Shown in pieces: positions 1 to 12,002 of a stretch of 61,659 nucleotides of DNA (position 1 is its first letter; each line of letters starts with the position of its first letter). Where the stretch lies: assembly GCF_004000745.1 (NCBI RefSeq), contig NZ_BILV01000032.1:1-61659 (forward strand). Direction: 5' to 3'. Below the pieces are notes generated by a model that was not told the DNA's origin, made no database searches, and worked only from the letters and a program-made list of their open reading frames with translations. The DNA is from Paenibacillus barengoltzii NBRC 101215 (GTDB taxonomy: Bacteria; Bacillota; Bacilli; Paenibacillales; Paenibacillaceae). The position numbers and the translations under genes are program-made.

Positions 1-432
1 GCCGGTGCCGCCGAACCATCTCCGCCCGAGGCGGGAGAGGGTTCGGCGCGGCCGCGTGCGGACGCTGACGCGCACGCGGGTCTCCGGCGGCACCACTTGC
101 AGCAGCGGTACCGCCGGCGGTGCCCCGGGCCCTGCCGTAAGCTTCACCCTGGCCGTGCCTTCATGGACCGCACTAGCAATCCCCGCACGCCCGTGTTGCT
201 CGACTCCTCCTTTTCCACGTTCTTCACTTAACTCCGTCGCTTGTTCCAATTTCGGTTGAACCTTCATCATAGATACGGGCGCCGGCTTCTTCGTCGCATT
301 CGCCCCGTCATCCCTTAAAGGCTGGCTCACGGCCGGATGACTTATGGGAAGATGGCTGCTTTCTTTTTGGCTTTGCTTGACCTCTCGACGAGGTGCCACA
401 TTGACTTTGACTGCTTGAGATCGTTCCTGCAT
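1..432 (-). CDS. Partial gene of unknown function, N-terminal 144 codons, runs off the left edge
   Basis: An open frame runs leftward from an ATG at 432 to base 1 without a stop, giving 144 residues that begin MQERSQAVKVNVAPRREVKQ. The segment is hydrophilic and low in complexity. It is rich in Lys, Gln and Ser early, Ala, Pro and Val in the middle, and Arg near the edge (RVRVSVRTRPRR then WFGG). No domain is recognisable. A purine-rich GGCGGGGG stretch precedes the ATG. In Bacillus spoIID follows murA on this strand, so this could be an extended cytoplasmic N-terminus of SpoIID, but nothing in the visible part proves that. A perfect 18-bp palindrome lies 32 bases upstream. The gene is probably real because the whole frame is open on the same strand as the terminated operon to the right. 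Function unknown. Confidence 0.5.
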   Translation of the reverse strand, partial: MQERSQAVKVNVAPRREVKQSQKESSHLPISHPAVSQPLRDDGANATKKPAPVSMMKVQPKLEQATELSEERGKGGVEQHGRAGIASAVHEGTARVKLTAGPGAPPAVPLLQVVPPETRVRVSVRTRPRRTLSRLGRRWFGGTG

Positions 433-463
433 CGATGGATTCCCCCGCCCTCATCATGCTGCC

Positions 464-481
464 TTACTAGCGAGCTAGTAA
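464..481 (-). promoter_or_regulatory. Perfect 8-2-8 palindrome upstream of the left-edge gene
   Basis: TTACTAGC-GA-GCTAGTAA is a perfect inverted repeat of two 8-bp arms. It lies between the HxlR terminator and the start of the left-edge gene, and no T-run follows on either strand, so it looks like an operator rather than a terminator. The cognate regulator is unknown. Confidence 0.45.
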
Positions 482-554
482 CCTAGCTTTCTGCCCTTAT
501 ATCGTTTGCCCGCTATACTTATAGATATGAGTTTTGAGGGATTGCTAGAACAGT

Positions 555-577
555 AAAAAGACCCGATTTCGCGGGTC
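555..577 (-). terminator. Rho-independent terminator of the HxlR gene
   Basis: The stem GACCCG/CGGGTC with a 6-base loop is followed on the minus strand by five T. It lies 34 bases beyond the HxlR stop codon. Confidence 0.75.
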
Positions 578-610
578 CCTTGCAAAAGCTTCTAGATTTT
601 ATAGAAACGA

Positions 611-985
611 TCAACCTTGGTCTTCCATCTTGTTCAGAAACGGAGCCGTCTTCTTATAGGTTTCGCCCCATTCCTTCATTTGGATAATGATCGGAATTAA
701 GGTTTTGCCAAATTCCGTTAAGGAGTACTCCACCTTCGGAGGGACCTGGTGGTACACCTCGCGATGAACGACGCCATCCTCCTCCAGTTCGCGTAGCTGC
801 AGTGTCAGCATCCGTTGGGTAATTCCCGGGCAAATTCGGCGAAATTCGTTGAATCGAATCGGTCCGTTCATCAAATGATATAATAAGACCCCTTTCCATT
901 TGCCTCCGATTACATCCAACGTGAACTCCACCGGGCAGGCTTCATCGTTGGGACAAAAGCCATAACCGCTCTTGCGATTGCGCAT
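611..985 (-). CDS. HxlR-family winged-helix transcriptional regulator
   Basis: This 124-residue protein has the HxlR fold signature: an N-terminal CPVEFTLDVIGGKWKG segment, the recognition region FNEFRRICPGITQRMLTLQLRELEEDG and the wing YHQVPPKVEYSLTEFG. Family members are dimeric DNA-binding repressors or activators, often sensing electrophiles or quinones through an N-terminal cysteine; here there are two candidates, Cys11 and Cys17. An ATG six codons upstream (1003) is possible, but GGAGGG lies 8 bases before the ATG at 985, which decides this start. The gene is divergent from an alcohol dehydrogenase/quinone reductase at 1099, the usual arrangement for an HxlR regulator and its target. 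A near-palindrome lies between them. The neighbourhood interrupts the usual murA-spoIID order. Confidence 0.9.
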   Translation of the reverse strand: MRNRKSGYGFCPNDEACPVEFTLDVIGGKWKGVLLYHLMNGPIRFNEFRRICPGITQRMLTLQLRELEEDGVVHREVYHQVPPKVEYSLTEFGKTLIPIIIQMKEWGETYKKTAPFLNKMEDQG

Positions 986-1004
986 TGCTGCATCCCTCCA
1001 CAAT

Positions 1005-1022
1005 AGTATACAAATGTGTACT
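1005..1022. promoter_or_regulatory. Imperfect palindrome, candidate HxlR operator in the divergent promoter region
   Basis: AGTATACAAATGTGTACT matches its own reverse complement at 14 of 18 positions. A second half-like sequence, GTGCGTACT, lies about 15 bases further right. The position between two divergent genes and the TAC/GTA arms fit a YodB-type HxlR operator (inference). Confidence 0.45.
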
Positions 1023-1098
1023 ACATAACATTAATGTGCGTACTTCCCATTTTAGTGCATTACATTTACATTAACAATAGAAAAGGAGGAGGTATACT

Positions 1099-2133
1099 AT
1101 GGCTAATCAAACCATGAAAGCCGTTGGATTCTATAACTATTTGCCCATCGAGCACCCGGAGAGCTTGTTGGATGTCGAGATCGACAGACCTGTTCCAACC
1201 GGTAGAGATTTGCTGGTCAAGGTTCACGCCATCTCCGTCAATCCAGTTGACACGAAAGTGCGAAAACCCAAAAGTAAAGTGGAGTCTTCCCCCCGAGTGA
1301 TTGGTTGGGACGTTGCAGGCATCGTTGAAGAAGTGGGGCCAGATGTGACCTTGTTTAAGCCGGGGGACGCCGTGTATTATGCCGGCAGCATCACCCGTCC
1401 CGGAGGGAACAGCGAATTCCACCTGGTTGACGAACGAATCGTTGGTCGTAAACCAACTTCGCTGGATTTCGCCGAGGCTGCCGCTCTCCCATTGACCGCA
1501 ATTACCGCTTGGGAAGCGTTGTATGATCGCTTAGGCGTCTCCAAAGACGCCAACCAGAATGCCGGGAAAACGATTCTAATCATCGGCGCTGCCGGAGGCG
1601 TGGGCTCTATCGCCACGCAACTTGCCAAGCATGCCGGACTTACGGTGATCGGCACAGCATCCCGTCCTGAATCGGTCAAATGGGTAAAAGAGCTGGGGGC
1701 GGATGACGTCATCAATCACTATGACCCGTTTGTTCCTCAACTTCAAGCGCTGGGAGTTCAACATGTCGACTATATCTTTTGCTTGAACACCACCGAAAAA
1801 CACTGGAAGAACATGGTCGATGCGATCGCTCCTCAAGGCAAAATCTGCTCGATCGTCGAAACGGATGAGCCGGTCAACATCTCCCTGTTGCAGCAGAAAA
1901 GCGTCACCTTCGTGTATGAACTGATGTTCACTCGCCCGATGTTCCAAACGGAAGATATGATTGAGCAGCATCATCTGCTGAACGCTTTGGCTGATTTGAT
2001 CGATCAAGGTGTGATTCGTTCGACCGTGGCAGAGAAGCTCTCTCCCATCAACGCCGCCAATCTCCGCAAAGCCCATGCGCTACTCGAATCCGGAAGAACG
2101 ATCGGCAAAGTGGTCCTAGAGCATTTCAACTAA
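1099..2133 (+). CDS. Zinc-type alcohol dehydrogenase-like / NADPH:quinone oxidoreductase family protein
   Basis: The protein has 344 residues and belongs to the MDR superfamily. An N-terminal GroES-like domain (residues ~5-125) is followed by a Rossmann domain with the NAD(P)-binding motif GAAGGVGSIATQLAK at about residues 158-172. The catalytic zinc ligands of true alcohol dehydrogenases are not evident, so it is more likely a zinc-independent quinone or enone reductase of the adh_fam_1 type that reduces electrophilic carbonyls with NADPH in the cytosol. AGGAGGAGG sits 6 bases before the ATG. Its divergent HxlR partner suggests induction by quinones, aldehydes or other electrophiles. The substrate cannot be read from sequence. 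Confidence 0.88.
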   Translation: MANQTMKAVGFYNYLPIEHPESLLDVEIDRPVPTGRDLLVKVHAISVNPVDTKVRKPKSKVESSPRVIGWDVAGIVEEVGPDVTLFKPGDAVYYAGSITRPGGNSEFHLVDERIVGRKPTSLDFAEAAALPLTAITAWEALYDRLGVSKDANQNAGKTILIIGAAGGVGSIATQLAKHAGLTVIGTASRPESVKWVKELGADDVINHYDPFVPQLQALGVQHVDYIFCLNTTEKHWKNMVDAIAPQGKICSIVETDEPVNISLLQQKSVTFVYELMFTRPMFQTEDMIEQHHLLNALADLIDQGVIRSTVAEKLSPINAANLRKAHALLESGRTIGKVVLEHFN

Positions 2134-2141
2134 AGAAAAAG

Positions 2142-2168
2142 AAAAACCATGCCTCGGGCATGGTTTTT
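2142..2168. terminator. Bidirectional terminator between the reductase gene and murA
   Basis: AAAAACCATGCC-tcg-GGCATGGTTTTT is a perfect 12-bp stem with A-run and T-run flanks, so it can serve the plus-strand reductase gene and the convergent minus-strand murA. Confidence 0.88.
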
Positions 2169-2189
2169 CATACTTCTATAAACTTCAAC

Positions 2190-3536
2190 TTAAGCCCAAG
2201 AGGGCTGAATTTTCAAAACTGGGATTTCCTCTTTGGCGCTAGCTGATACTTTCTCGGTTTCCGGTGCGGTCTCTTCGACCGAAATCCGCCAAATGTCCGC
2301 ACCCAAGCCGGACAGCTTCTCGGCCAAATCCACGTATCCCCGGTCGATATGATGGGTACCGCTGACTTCCGTCGTCCCGTCCGCTACCAGTCCAGCTAAG
2401 ATCAGTGCCGCTCCGGCACGAAGGTCGGTGGCGCATACCTTGGCTCCGCTGAGTTTGTTGCTCCCGGAGAGAATTGCACTGCGTCCTTCCACCTTAATGT
2501 CGGCATTCATTAAACGGAACTGATCGACATGCATAAAGCGGTTTTCGAATACCGTTTCGGTAATGACACTTGCTCCTTCGGTTACGAGCAGCAAGGCCAT
2601 CATTTGCGCTTGCATATCCGTTGGGAAGCCCGGATACGGTAATGTTTTCACATCCACTGCTTTCAGCGGTTTGTCTGCAATCACACGCACGCCGTTCTCC
2701 TGAACTTCTATGGTGACGCCCATTTCCTCCAATTTGGAAATCACCGGTCCCAAGTGATCCGCAATTGCCCCTTCAACAAAGACGTTCCCGCCAGTGATTG
2801 CCGCAGCGACCATAAACGTTCCTGCCTCGATCCGGTCAGGGATCACCGTATGCTCGCATCCACGCAACCGTTCGACGCCTTCAATCCGAATCATGCCCGT
2901 TCCGGCTCCGCGGACAACGGCTCCCATACTGTTCAAATAATTGGCCAGATCAACGATTTCCGGCTCTTTCGCTGCATTTTCAATAATGGTTGTGCCTTCC
3001 GCCAAGGTTGCCGCCATCATAATGTTCTCCGTTGCGCCTACACTGGCAACGTCCAAATAAATCTTAGCCCCGCGGAGGCGGCCGTTCGACTTGGCTTCGA
3101 TAAACCCGTGGCCGATGGTGATTTCTGCACCCATCGCTTCGAAGCCTTTCAGATGCTGGTCAATCGGTCTGGTCCCGATCGCACAGCCACCCGGGAGGGA
3201 AATCCGGGTGAATCCCATTCTTGTTAACAATGGACCCATGACAAGAAAAGACGCCCGCATCTTTCGCACCCATTCATAAGGCGCCTCGCAAGAAGTGATT
3301 TGCCGCGCATCGACGGTAATGACCTCTCGGTCATACTTAACAGCTGCTCCTAGCGACTCCAACACTTTATTAATGGTCATTACATCGTCAAGAGGGGGTG
3401 CATCGCGAATGACGCTGACTCCTTCTTCACCCAGTAAAGACGCTGCAATGATCGGTAGCACTGAATTTTTAGCACCGCTGACTTTTACGTTCCCGGCCAA
3501 AACATTGCCACCGCGGACGATAAATTTGCTCATCAT
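2190..3536 (-). CDS. murA: UDP-N-acetylglucosamine 1-carboxyvinyltransferase
   Basis: MurA (448 residues) transfers enolpyruvate from PEP to UDP-GlcNAc, the first committed step of peptidoglycan synthesis. Visible landmarks are the [10 protein letters not shown] motif with Lys23 and the active-site cysteine Cys118 in [14 protein letters not shown], the fosfomycin target, so the enzyme should be fosfomycin-sensitive in principle. Two tandem ATGs start at 3536 behind GGAGGG; the longer frame to 3599 has no comparable ribosome site. The C-terminus carries roughly 30 residues beyond the usual end (…[18 protein letters not shown]), charged and probably disordered. It lies downstream of the ATP synthase operon as in Bacillus. 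A TATGAT box at 3612-3617 is a weak promoter candidate in the 310-base gap before ywzB. Confidence 0.97.
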   Translation of the reverse strand: MMSKFIVRGGNVLAGNVKVSGAKNSVLPIIAASLLGEEGVSVIRDAPPLDDVMTINKVLESLGAAVKYDREVITVDARQITSCEAPYEWVRKMRASFLVMGPLLTRMGFTRISLPGGCAIGTRPIDQHLKGFEAMGAEITIGHGFIEAKSNGRLRGAKIYLDVASVGATENIMMAATLAEGTTIIENAAKEPEIVDLANYLNSMGAVVRGAGTGMIRIEGVERLRGCEHTVIPDRIEAGTFMVAAAITGGNVFVEGAIADHLGPVISKLEEMGVTIEVQENGVRVIADKPLKAVDVKTLPYPGFPTDMQAQMMALLLVTEGASVITETVFENRFMHVDQFRLMNADIKVEGRSAILSGSNKLSGAKVCATDLRAGAALILAGLVADGTTEVSGTHHIDRGYVDLAEKLSGLGADIWRISVEETAPETEKVSASAKEEIPVLKIQPSWA

Positions 3537-3844
3537 GGTTCCCTCCGCGCGTTCATTTTCACTTTTTTCCCGATTTGGAAAAAGATTTACCTGGTTCAAT
3601 CCCTAAATTTCATCATATCACCGGTCATTTAAGGCACACAAGGCTCCAATCTTGTCGAAAAAGCGAGTTTTGGCACAGAAATCGCTTCTTGCCCCGATTA
3701 TGGACATGTTCTCGAGTTGTAGTCCTTATTCACCATTGTTGACACAATGAAATGATGTTATTCGACAATTTCCTTCCTGATCTGTCTGTAGACGAACTCC
3801 GCAAACACTAAGCTAAACACTCATACGAATGCTTAAAGTTAAGC

Positions 3845-4096
3845 TCAAAACATATACTTCAGCATTTGGGTATATTGCCAATAATCCATAATAAAAGCAG
3901 CTACGAATCGGCCTAGTACAATGGCGAGCAGCAGATGCAGCAGCTTGCCTTGCGGGCTCTTGGGGTGGCGAATGAATAGATCCAGCTTCAAATTCTGCAG
4001 GGCCAGCCACGACAGCACCACGCACGCCAAGGAGACGAGGATCGCTGTCAAGCCGTTTACCCCCACTGAAGACGCTACCTGATCGACGGGATTCAT
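3845..4096 (-). CDS. ywzB: DUF1146 family small membrane protein
   Basis: This 83-residue protein has two hydrophobic segments, VNGLTAILVSLACVVLSWLAL and LLHLLLAIVLGRFVAAFIMDY, separated by the short basic FIRHPKSPQGK segment. The size and its place between atpC and murA match the YwzB/DUF1146 family, whose function is unknown. GGAGG lies 7 bases before the ATG at 4096; the frame extends 12 codons upstream but without a ribosome site. A 49-codon ORF immediately upstream may be co-transcribed. Confidence 0.85.
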   Translation of the reverse strand: MNPVDQVASSVGVNGLTAILVSLACVVLSWLALQNLKLDLFIRHPKSPQGKLLHLLLAIVLGRFVAAFIMDYWQYTQMLKYMF

Positions 4097-4136
4097 AATA
4101 AATCCTCCATCACGTTTATATTTATGCAGCAAGTAC

Positions 4137-4286
4137 CTAAACGGTTAATTCTTCCCCATTAGACGCTGTCACATTGATCATAGTTGCGTTAGGTTCGTAT
4201 TTATATATCGGTTTCGATCCTGTAAAAATATAGACCTTATATATCATACTTGGCATCGCCGCAATAATCCAGCTTTTCTTTGTCAT
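4137..4286 (-). CDS. Possible small ORF (49 codons) between atpC and ywzB
   Basis: An ATG at 4286 opens a 49-residue frame beginning MTKKSWIIAAMPSMIYKVYI and ending SNGEELTV, stop at 4137-4139. It has a basic N-terminus, a short hydrophobic stretch and a polar C-terminal half, reading like a natural small protein rather than a shadow, and nothing on the other strand competes. The ribosome site is weak (TTGGAAG). It lies 27 bases from the ywzB ribosome site, between the atpC terminator and ywzB. No family recognised; it could still be chance. Confidence 0.35.
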   Translation of the reverse strand: MTKKSWIIAAMPSMIYKVYIFTGSKPIYKYEPNATMINVTASNGEELTV

Positions 4287-4342
4287 GCAAAGGCTTCCAA
4301 CGGCATCTATTACCAAAATATCATTCTGACGTCATTCTGTAA

Positions 4343-4371
4343 GAAAAAACAGGCACCCCAAAGAGGTGCCC
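4343..4371 (-). terminator. Terminator of the ATP synthase operon
   Basis: GGCACC-N7-GGTGCC followed on the minus strand by TGTTTTTT, 14 bases past the atpC stop. Confidence 0.85.
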
Positions 4372-4384
4372 GTTATTTTGCAGT

Positions 4385-4801
4385 CTATTGCTGTTTGCGG
4401 TTGGTGACCACGTTAATCCGGGTGACCGCCCGCTGCAACGCGAGCTCTGCACGGCGATGATCGATACGATCCTGGTTGCTGCGATTCGCCAAACGGCGTT
4501 CCGCACGCTCACGTGCCGCGATGGCCCGCTCCAGATCGATCTCCTCCGGCAGCTCTGCGCTCTCGGCAAGTACGATCACCTTATCGCCCTGTACTTCGAT
4601 AAATCCACCGTGTACGGCGATGTACGTCTCTTCCTTGCCGATTTTCGCAACCACCGGGGCAACTTGCAGCGGGGTCACGAGCGGGATATGGCCCTTCAAA
4701 ACGCCAAATTCCCCTTCAACGCCGCGGACCGTCAAGCTGTCAACCTCTTTCGAGAACACCACATGCTCCGGCGTAACGATTTCCAATAAAAAGGTGCTCA
4801 A
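4385..4801 (-). CDS. atpC: F1 ATP synthase epsilon subunit
   Basis: AtpC (138 residues) is the central-stalk epsilon subunit. The N-terminal beta-sandwich (VVFSKEVDSLTVRGVEGEFGVLKGHIPLVTPL) and the C-terminal helical hairpin with ERAIAARERAERRLANR are intact, so the regulatory helix that can inhibit ATP hydrolysis is present. It is the last gene of the atp operon, 60 bases after atpD and before the operon terminator. Confidence 0.96.
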   Translation of the reverse strand: MSTFLLEIVTPEHVVFSKEVDSLTVRGVEGEFGVLKGHIPLVTPLQVAPVVAKIGKEETYIAVHGGFIEVQGDKVIVLAESAELPEEIDLERAIAARERAERRLANRSNQDRIDHRRAELALQRAVTRINVVTNRKQQ

Positions 4802-4861
4802 GTGTTATCCCTCCTGTTCGTGGGACAGTTCATTTCTGAAGCATCCGGATTCGGCTTCGAA

Positions 4862-7149
<2,288 letters not shown>

Positions 7150-7165
7150 GATTTCACCACCTTAA

Positions 7166-7266
7166 AGTTTTGGCGAAGCCAAAACTAACTTCGTAAGCAT
7201 GAGCCTAACTTTGGCAGAGCCAAAGTTACTTCGTAAGCATGAGCCTAACTTTGGCCTGACCAAAGT
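7166..7266. repeat. Tandem 40-bp hairpin repeat in the atpA-atpG spacer
   Basis: Three short hairpins at 7166-7186, 7207-7227 and 7248-7266, each built on TTTGGC/GCCAAA-type arms, are separated by copies of a spacer. A 28-bp block is identical at 7188-7215 and 7228-7255, giving a 40-bp period. On the minus-strand atp mRNA these would form three successive stem-loops between atpA and atpG. A further hairpin, AAACCGGC…GCCGGTTT, lies at about 7287-7318. Confidence 0.85.
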
Positions 7267-7332
7267 ATTTTTTACACATAGGCGTAAACCGGCATTGCGC
7301 TTAGCCAAGGCCGGTTTGCCGCAAGAACATTC

Positions 7333-8862
<1,530 letters not shown>

Positions 8863-9408
8863 CTACAGTGCTTGTCTTCGAAAAGACTTTTCAAGCCGTT
8901 CCAATTTCCCGGCCAAGCTTCCATCGTACAACGTGTCGCCAATTCGTACTTTCATTCCGCCAAGCAACGATTTGTCGATCACGTTCTCGACGCGAATCTT
9001 CTTATTTAAGAGGGCGCCGAACTCCGCAGCAACCTGCTGCTTCTCCTCTTCGCTAAGCGGGTAAGTCGTTGTCACCAACGCATTGGCAAGTCCAAGCGCT
9101 TCGCTGGAAATGCTCACGTAAGCGTCTACCAGCTCCGGCAAGAGTCCGATTCTTCCGCGTTCTACCAGAAGCTTCACCGTCGAAACTACAGGTTTGGACA
9201 GTTTGCCTTCAATCGCATTGGAGATGGCTTCCCATTTCGCCGATTCCGTAATCTTCGGTGAGGCAAGAAAATGCTCAATATCCCCTGCCTGGAAAGCTGC
9301 CGCCAGTGCTTTCAACTCTTCTTCAACTTCCAGCGTCCGGCTTTCCGCCGCAGCGATCTCATACAATGCTTTGGCATACCGTTTTGCAGCTACGGTCTCG
9401 CGGCTCAT
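8863..9408 (-). CDS. atpH: F1 ATP synthase delta subunit
   Basis: AtpH (181 residues) links F1 to the b-subunit stalk. The N-terminal helical bundle (VAAKRYAKALYEIA) and the C-terminal segment VRIGDTLYDGSLAGKLERLEKSF with the family signature are present. Its ATG overlaps the end of atpF by 4 bases, so translation is probably coupled. Confidence 0.96.
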   Translation of the reverse strand: MSRETVAAKRYAKALYEIAAAESRTLEVEEELKALAAAFQAGDIEHFLASPKITESAKWEAISNAIEGKLSKPVVSTVKLLVERGRIGLLPELVDAYVSISSEALGLANALVTTTYPLSEEEKQQVAAEFGALLNKKIRVENVIDKSLLGGMKVRIGDTLYDGSLAGKLERLEKSFRRQAL

Positions 9409-9899
9409 GAGCGGCCACCGACCTCTTTAAGGTACTTGTCAACCAGTTCGCCTTGAACGCTGTCTTCGCTGACTTCTTTCTCGATCAGCTTGGATGCGAT
9501 CTTCACCGACACAGCGCCCACTTCGCTGCGAAGTTGTTCCACCGCGCGGTTCTTCTCGTTCTGAATGTCGCGTACCGCTTCTTCTTTCAAGCGGGCCGCC
9601 TCGTTCTTGGCTTCCTCCAGCATTTGAGCGGCTTGCTTGCTGCTCGTCTGCTTGGATTGTTCAATAATTTCATACGCCTCTTTGCGTGCTTGCTGAAGGG
9701 CAGCTTTTTGCTCCTCCACATAAGCATTTGCCTGTTCACGTGTTTGCGCCGCTTCACTCAGCTGTTGCTGAACGAGTTCACGACGCTTCTCCATCACGGA
9801 AAACAGCGGACCAAATGCGTATTTGTTCAACAAGAAGTATAAAATCCCGATCGCAATCAATGCGAGGACGGTGTTTTCCCATACGAATTCCAAACTCAA
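9405..9899 (-). CDS. atpF: F0 ATP synthase subunit b
   Basis: AtpF (164 residues) is the peripheral stalk. One N-terminal membrane segment (VLALIAIGILYFLLNKYAF) is followed by a long charged coiled-coil. A hairpin-prone region at about 9952-9997 lies in the 109-base gap between atpE and atpF on the mRNA, a place where other bacteria use RNA structure to set the c:b ratio (inference). Confidence 0.96.
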   Translation of the reverse strand: MSLEFVWENTVLALIAIGILYFLLNKYAFGPLFSVMEKRRELVQQQLSEAAQTREQANAYVEEQKAALQQARKEAYEIIEQSKQTSSKQAAQMLEEAKNEAARLKEEAVRDIQNEKNRAVEQLRSEVGAVSVKIASKLIEKEVSEDSVQGELVDKYLKEVGGRS

Positions 9900-10008
9900 G
9901 TCACTCCTTTCCGAAGCCTATCCGCATATCGCGTATCGCCCGCCCTGGGCTAAAAAGAAGGCGAGGACGTCTGTGGCCTTCCCCGCCATTTCTTTTCTAA
10001 AAATCTTA

Positions 10009-10257
<249 letters not shown>

Positions 10258-10348
10258 TCAATTTTTATAGTTCAGTCAGGTTGAAGTCGTTCTCCAATCC
10301 GTAACTTGAAACTTAGACTAGCTTATGCGGGCTTCCAACACTGCCCGG

Positions 10349-11167
10349 TTAATGCTCTTCGTGACTTTCCAGGTTTTGCGAGATATAAACCATCATCAAG
10401 ATGACAAAGACGAAAGCCTGGATAGCACCTACGAAAATACTGAATCCATCCCATACCATCAAGAGCGGAACGGAGAAGATCGCACCAACCACGCTTGCTT
10501 TGGCCAACGTCATAATGGTGGAGATCAGTACCTCGCCTGCGAAGATATTCGCGTAAAGACGAACGCCATGCGTTACCAGCTTCGAGAGCTGCTCAATCAA
10601 GTTAATTGGTAGAAACAAAGGATAGGGCTGAACGTAATGCTTAAAATAATTTCTCGTGTTTCTCACCATCCCCAAACCGTGGGACAATGTGAAGACGAGC
10701 AAGGCCAGACCCATCGTTACGCTGAGATCAGCTGTCGGCGATTTCCACCATGCCACCTCGGCGTGAGCTTCCTCACCCGGATGCTTCTCGTGCTCTTCCG
10801 CGAGCACCTTCGTAACCGAAGTGATTTCCTGACCGAAAATTTTCGCTTTCGCCGGATCATCATACTCCGTTACGACCCCAAACAGAAGCCCTAGCATGTT
10901 GGCGACAAAGATAAACATAATCATCGTCATGGCCAGGGAGAGAAAAGGTCTTCCCTTCTTCAGATCCATGGTGCTGGAGATCAAGTTCTGAACGAACTCA
11001 GCCGCCCACTCCATGAAATTCTGAAGCTTGCCGGGATTCTCTACGGATAGATTCCGAGTCGCTAGACGCGCGATGACGAACACGATGGTGCAGGTCACCA
11101 CCAGCATCAAGATGATGGACAAGTCCAAATGCAGACCGCCCAACTCTATGACCGGAGCTTCATGCAT
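10349..11167 (-). CDS. atpB: F0 ATP synthase subunit a
   Basis: AtpB (272 residues) is the stator half-channel. Several membrane segments are present, and the essential arginine is in GVRLYANIFAGEVLI. A charged extramembrane loop (EEHEKHPGEEAHAEVAWWKS) is rich in Glu and His. It stands 40 bases after atpI. Confidence 0.97.
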   Translation of the reverse strand: MHEAPVIELGGLHLDLSIILMLVVTCTIVFVIARLATRNLSVENPGKLQNFMEWAAEFVQNLISSTMDLKKGRPFLSLAMTMIMFIFVANMLGLLFGVVTEYDDPAKAKIFGQEITSVTKVLAEEHEKHPGEEAHAEVAWWKSPTADLSVTMGLALLVFTLSHGLGMVRNTRNYFKHYVQPYPLFLPINLIEQLSKLVTHGVRLYANIFAGEVLISTIMTLAKASVVGAIFSVPLLMVWDGFSIFVGAIQAFVFVILMMVYISQNLESHEEH

Positions 11168-11207
11168 GTTTTCTCACCCCCATTCCAAGTTGAAATGCTA
11201 TCAAGCT

Positions 11208-11582
11208 TTAAGGCTTACGAGAAAAACGAATACCTATAAAAAGAAGAAAAAATTGCGCAAAAACCAGACTGCCGGCAACCGCATACACGTTAAAATACTG
11301 CGGATATTTCATTGCGGCAAAAACCGCTAGAACCGCCAGTGCTGCACGGGTTAGAAACCCCATGTTCAACCGCTTCGAACCACCGTTAACCGCGGCATCT
11401 AGCACTTGCCGGACTTTGCGGCCTAAGTAAACCGCGTTAATCCAGCTGACCGCTGAGCCGAGCGCGATGCCGAGCATAATGCTTTGATACTGCGGCAATA
11501 AAGCGCCTCCCAGAAAACACAGGGCCAAGAAACCTAGGGTTCCGGCTGTTAGAGCGCGGTTGTATTTCGAGAGCTCATCCAT
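11208..11582 (-). CDS. atpI: ATP synthase subunit I
   Basis: AtpI (124 residues) has about four predicted membrane segments and is the assembly helper of the c-ring in the Bacillus-type operon. The start at 11582 is chosen because GGGAGG lies 5 bases upstream and makes an 8-base overlap with the preceding gene (ATGGATGA). The longer reading to 11597 has no ribosome site. Family identity rests on position, size and topology. Confidence 0.85.
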   Translation of the reverse strand: MDELSKYNRALTAGTLGFLALCFLGGALLPQYQSIMLGIALGSAVSWINAVYLGRKVRQVLDAAVNGGSKRLNMGFLTRAALAVLAVFAAMKYPQYFNVYAVAGSLVFAQFFLLFIGIRFSRKP

Positions 11583-11820
11583 CTTTTCCTCCCACAACCG
11601 ACTTAATTAGAGCGACAATGCCGACAATACCCGCTGCAATGCCGATCAGAACCCCAAGGCCAATGCCCAGTCCATTCTTGAACCACAGCTTATCCAACCA
11701 GGCGCCAAGGAAGTAACCTCCCACAGCGCACACGGCAAAGTTCGTTCCTAAAGCGGTTACCACAGCGACAGCCTTCCATACGCTGTTGTTGTTTTTATCA
11801 GGTTTAATCGGGTCTTTCAT
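11575..11820 (-). CDS. atpZ: AtpZ / ATPase_gene1 family membrane protein
   Basis: This 81-residue protein has two membrane hairpin helices (AVAVVTALGTNFAVCAVGGYFLG and GLGIGLGVLIGIAAGIVGIVALI) separated by AWLDKLWF. This is the pattern of AtpZ (Pfam ATPase_gene1), proposed in alkaliphiles to act with AtpI in Mg2+ uptake or assembly. It is the first gene of the atp operon, with a good promoter 28-57 bases upstream. Confidence 0.82.
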   Translation of the reverse strand: MKDPIKPDKNNNSVWKAVAVVTALGTNFAVCAVGGYFLGAWLDKLWFKNGLGIGLGVLIGIAAGIVGIVALIKSVVGGKDG

Positions 11821-11847
11821 CTCAAATCACCCTAATAATCCCAATTT

Positions 11848-11877
11848 ATTTTACTAATTGTGAAGAGTTATTGTCAA
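11848..11877 (-). promoter_or_regulatory. SigA-type promoter of the ATP synthase operon
   Basis: On the minus strand TTGACA (11872-11877), an 18-base spacer and TAAAAT (11848-11853) precede atpZ. Confidence 0.75.
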
Positions 11878-11952
11878 TTGAGGTTTTTTAGTGATTTAAA
11901 GCCATGAAATGCTAAATTTGCCCTTGCAATCCTGAATAAAACGCATACAGCG

Positions 11953-11967
11953 TACAGTAATACTGTA
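11953..11967. promoter_or_regulatory. Perfect 15-bp palindrome between mnaA and the atp promoter
   Basis: TACAGTA-A-TACTGTA is a perfect 7-1-7 inverted repeat. On the plus strand a run of six T follows 4 bases later, but no plus-strand gene ends here. It could be an operator upstream of the atp promoter or part of a weak terminator after mnaA. No regulator can be named. Confidence 0.4.
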
Positions 11968-12002
11968 TACTTTTTTGGGCTCGCGATCAAAACAAATTTT
12001 CG

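Noticed and set aside
5-259. 84-codon ORF on the plus strand at the left edge
   Set aside because: It is antisense to the open minus-strand frame and its protein is Arg/Pro-rich nonsense from GC-rich DNA.
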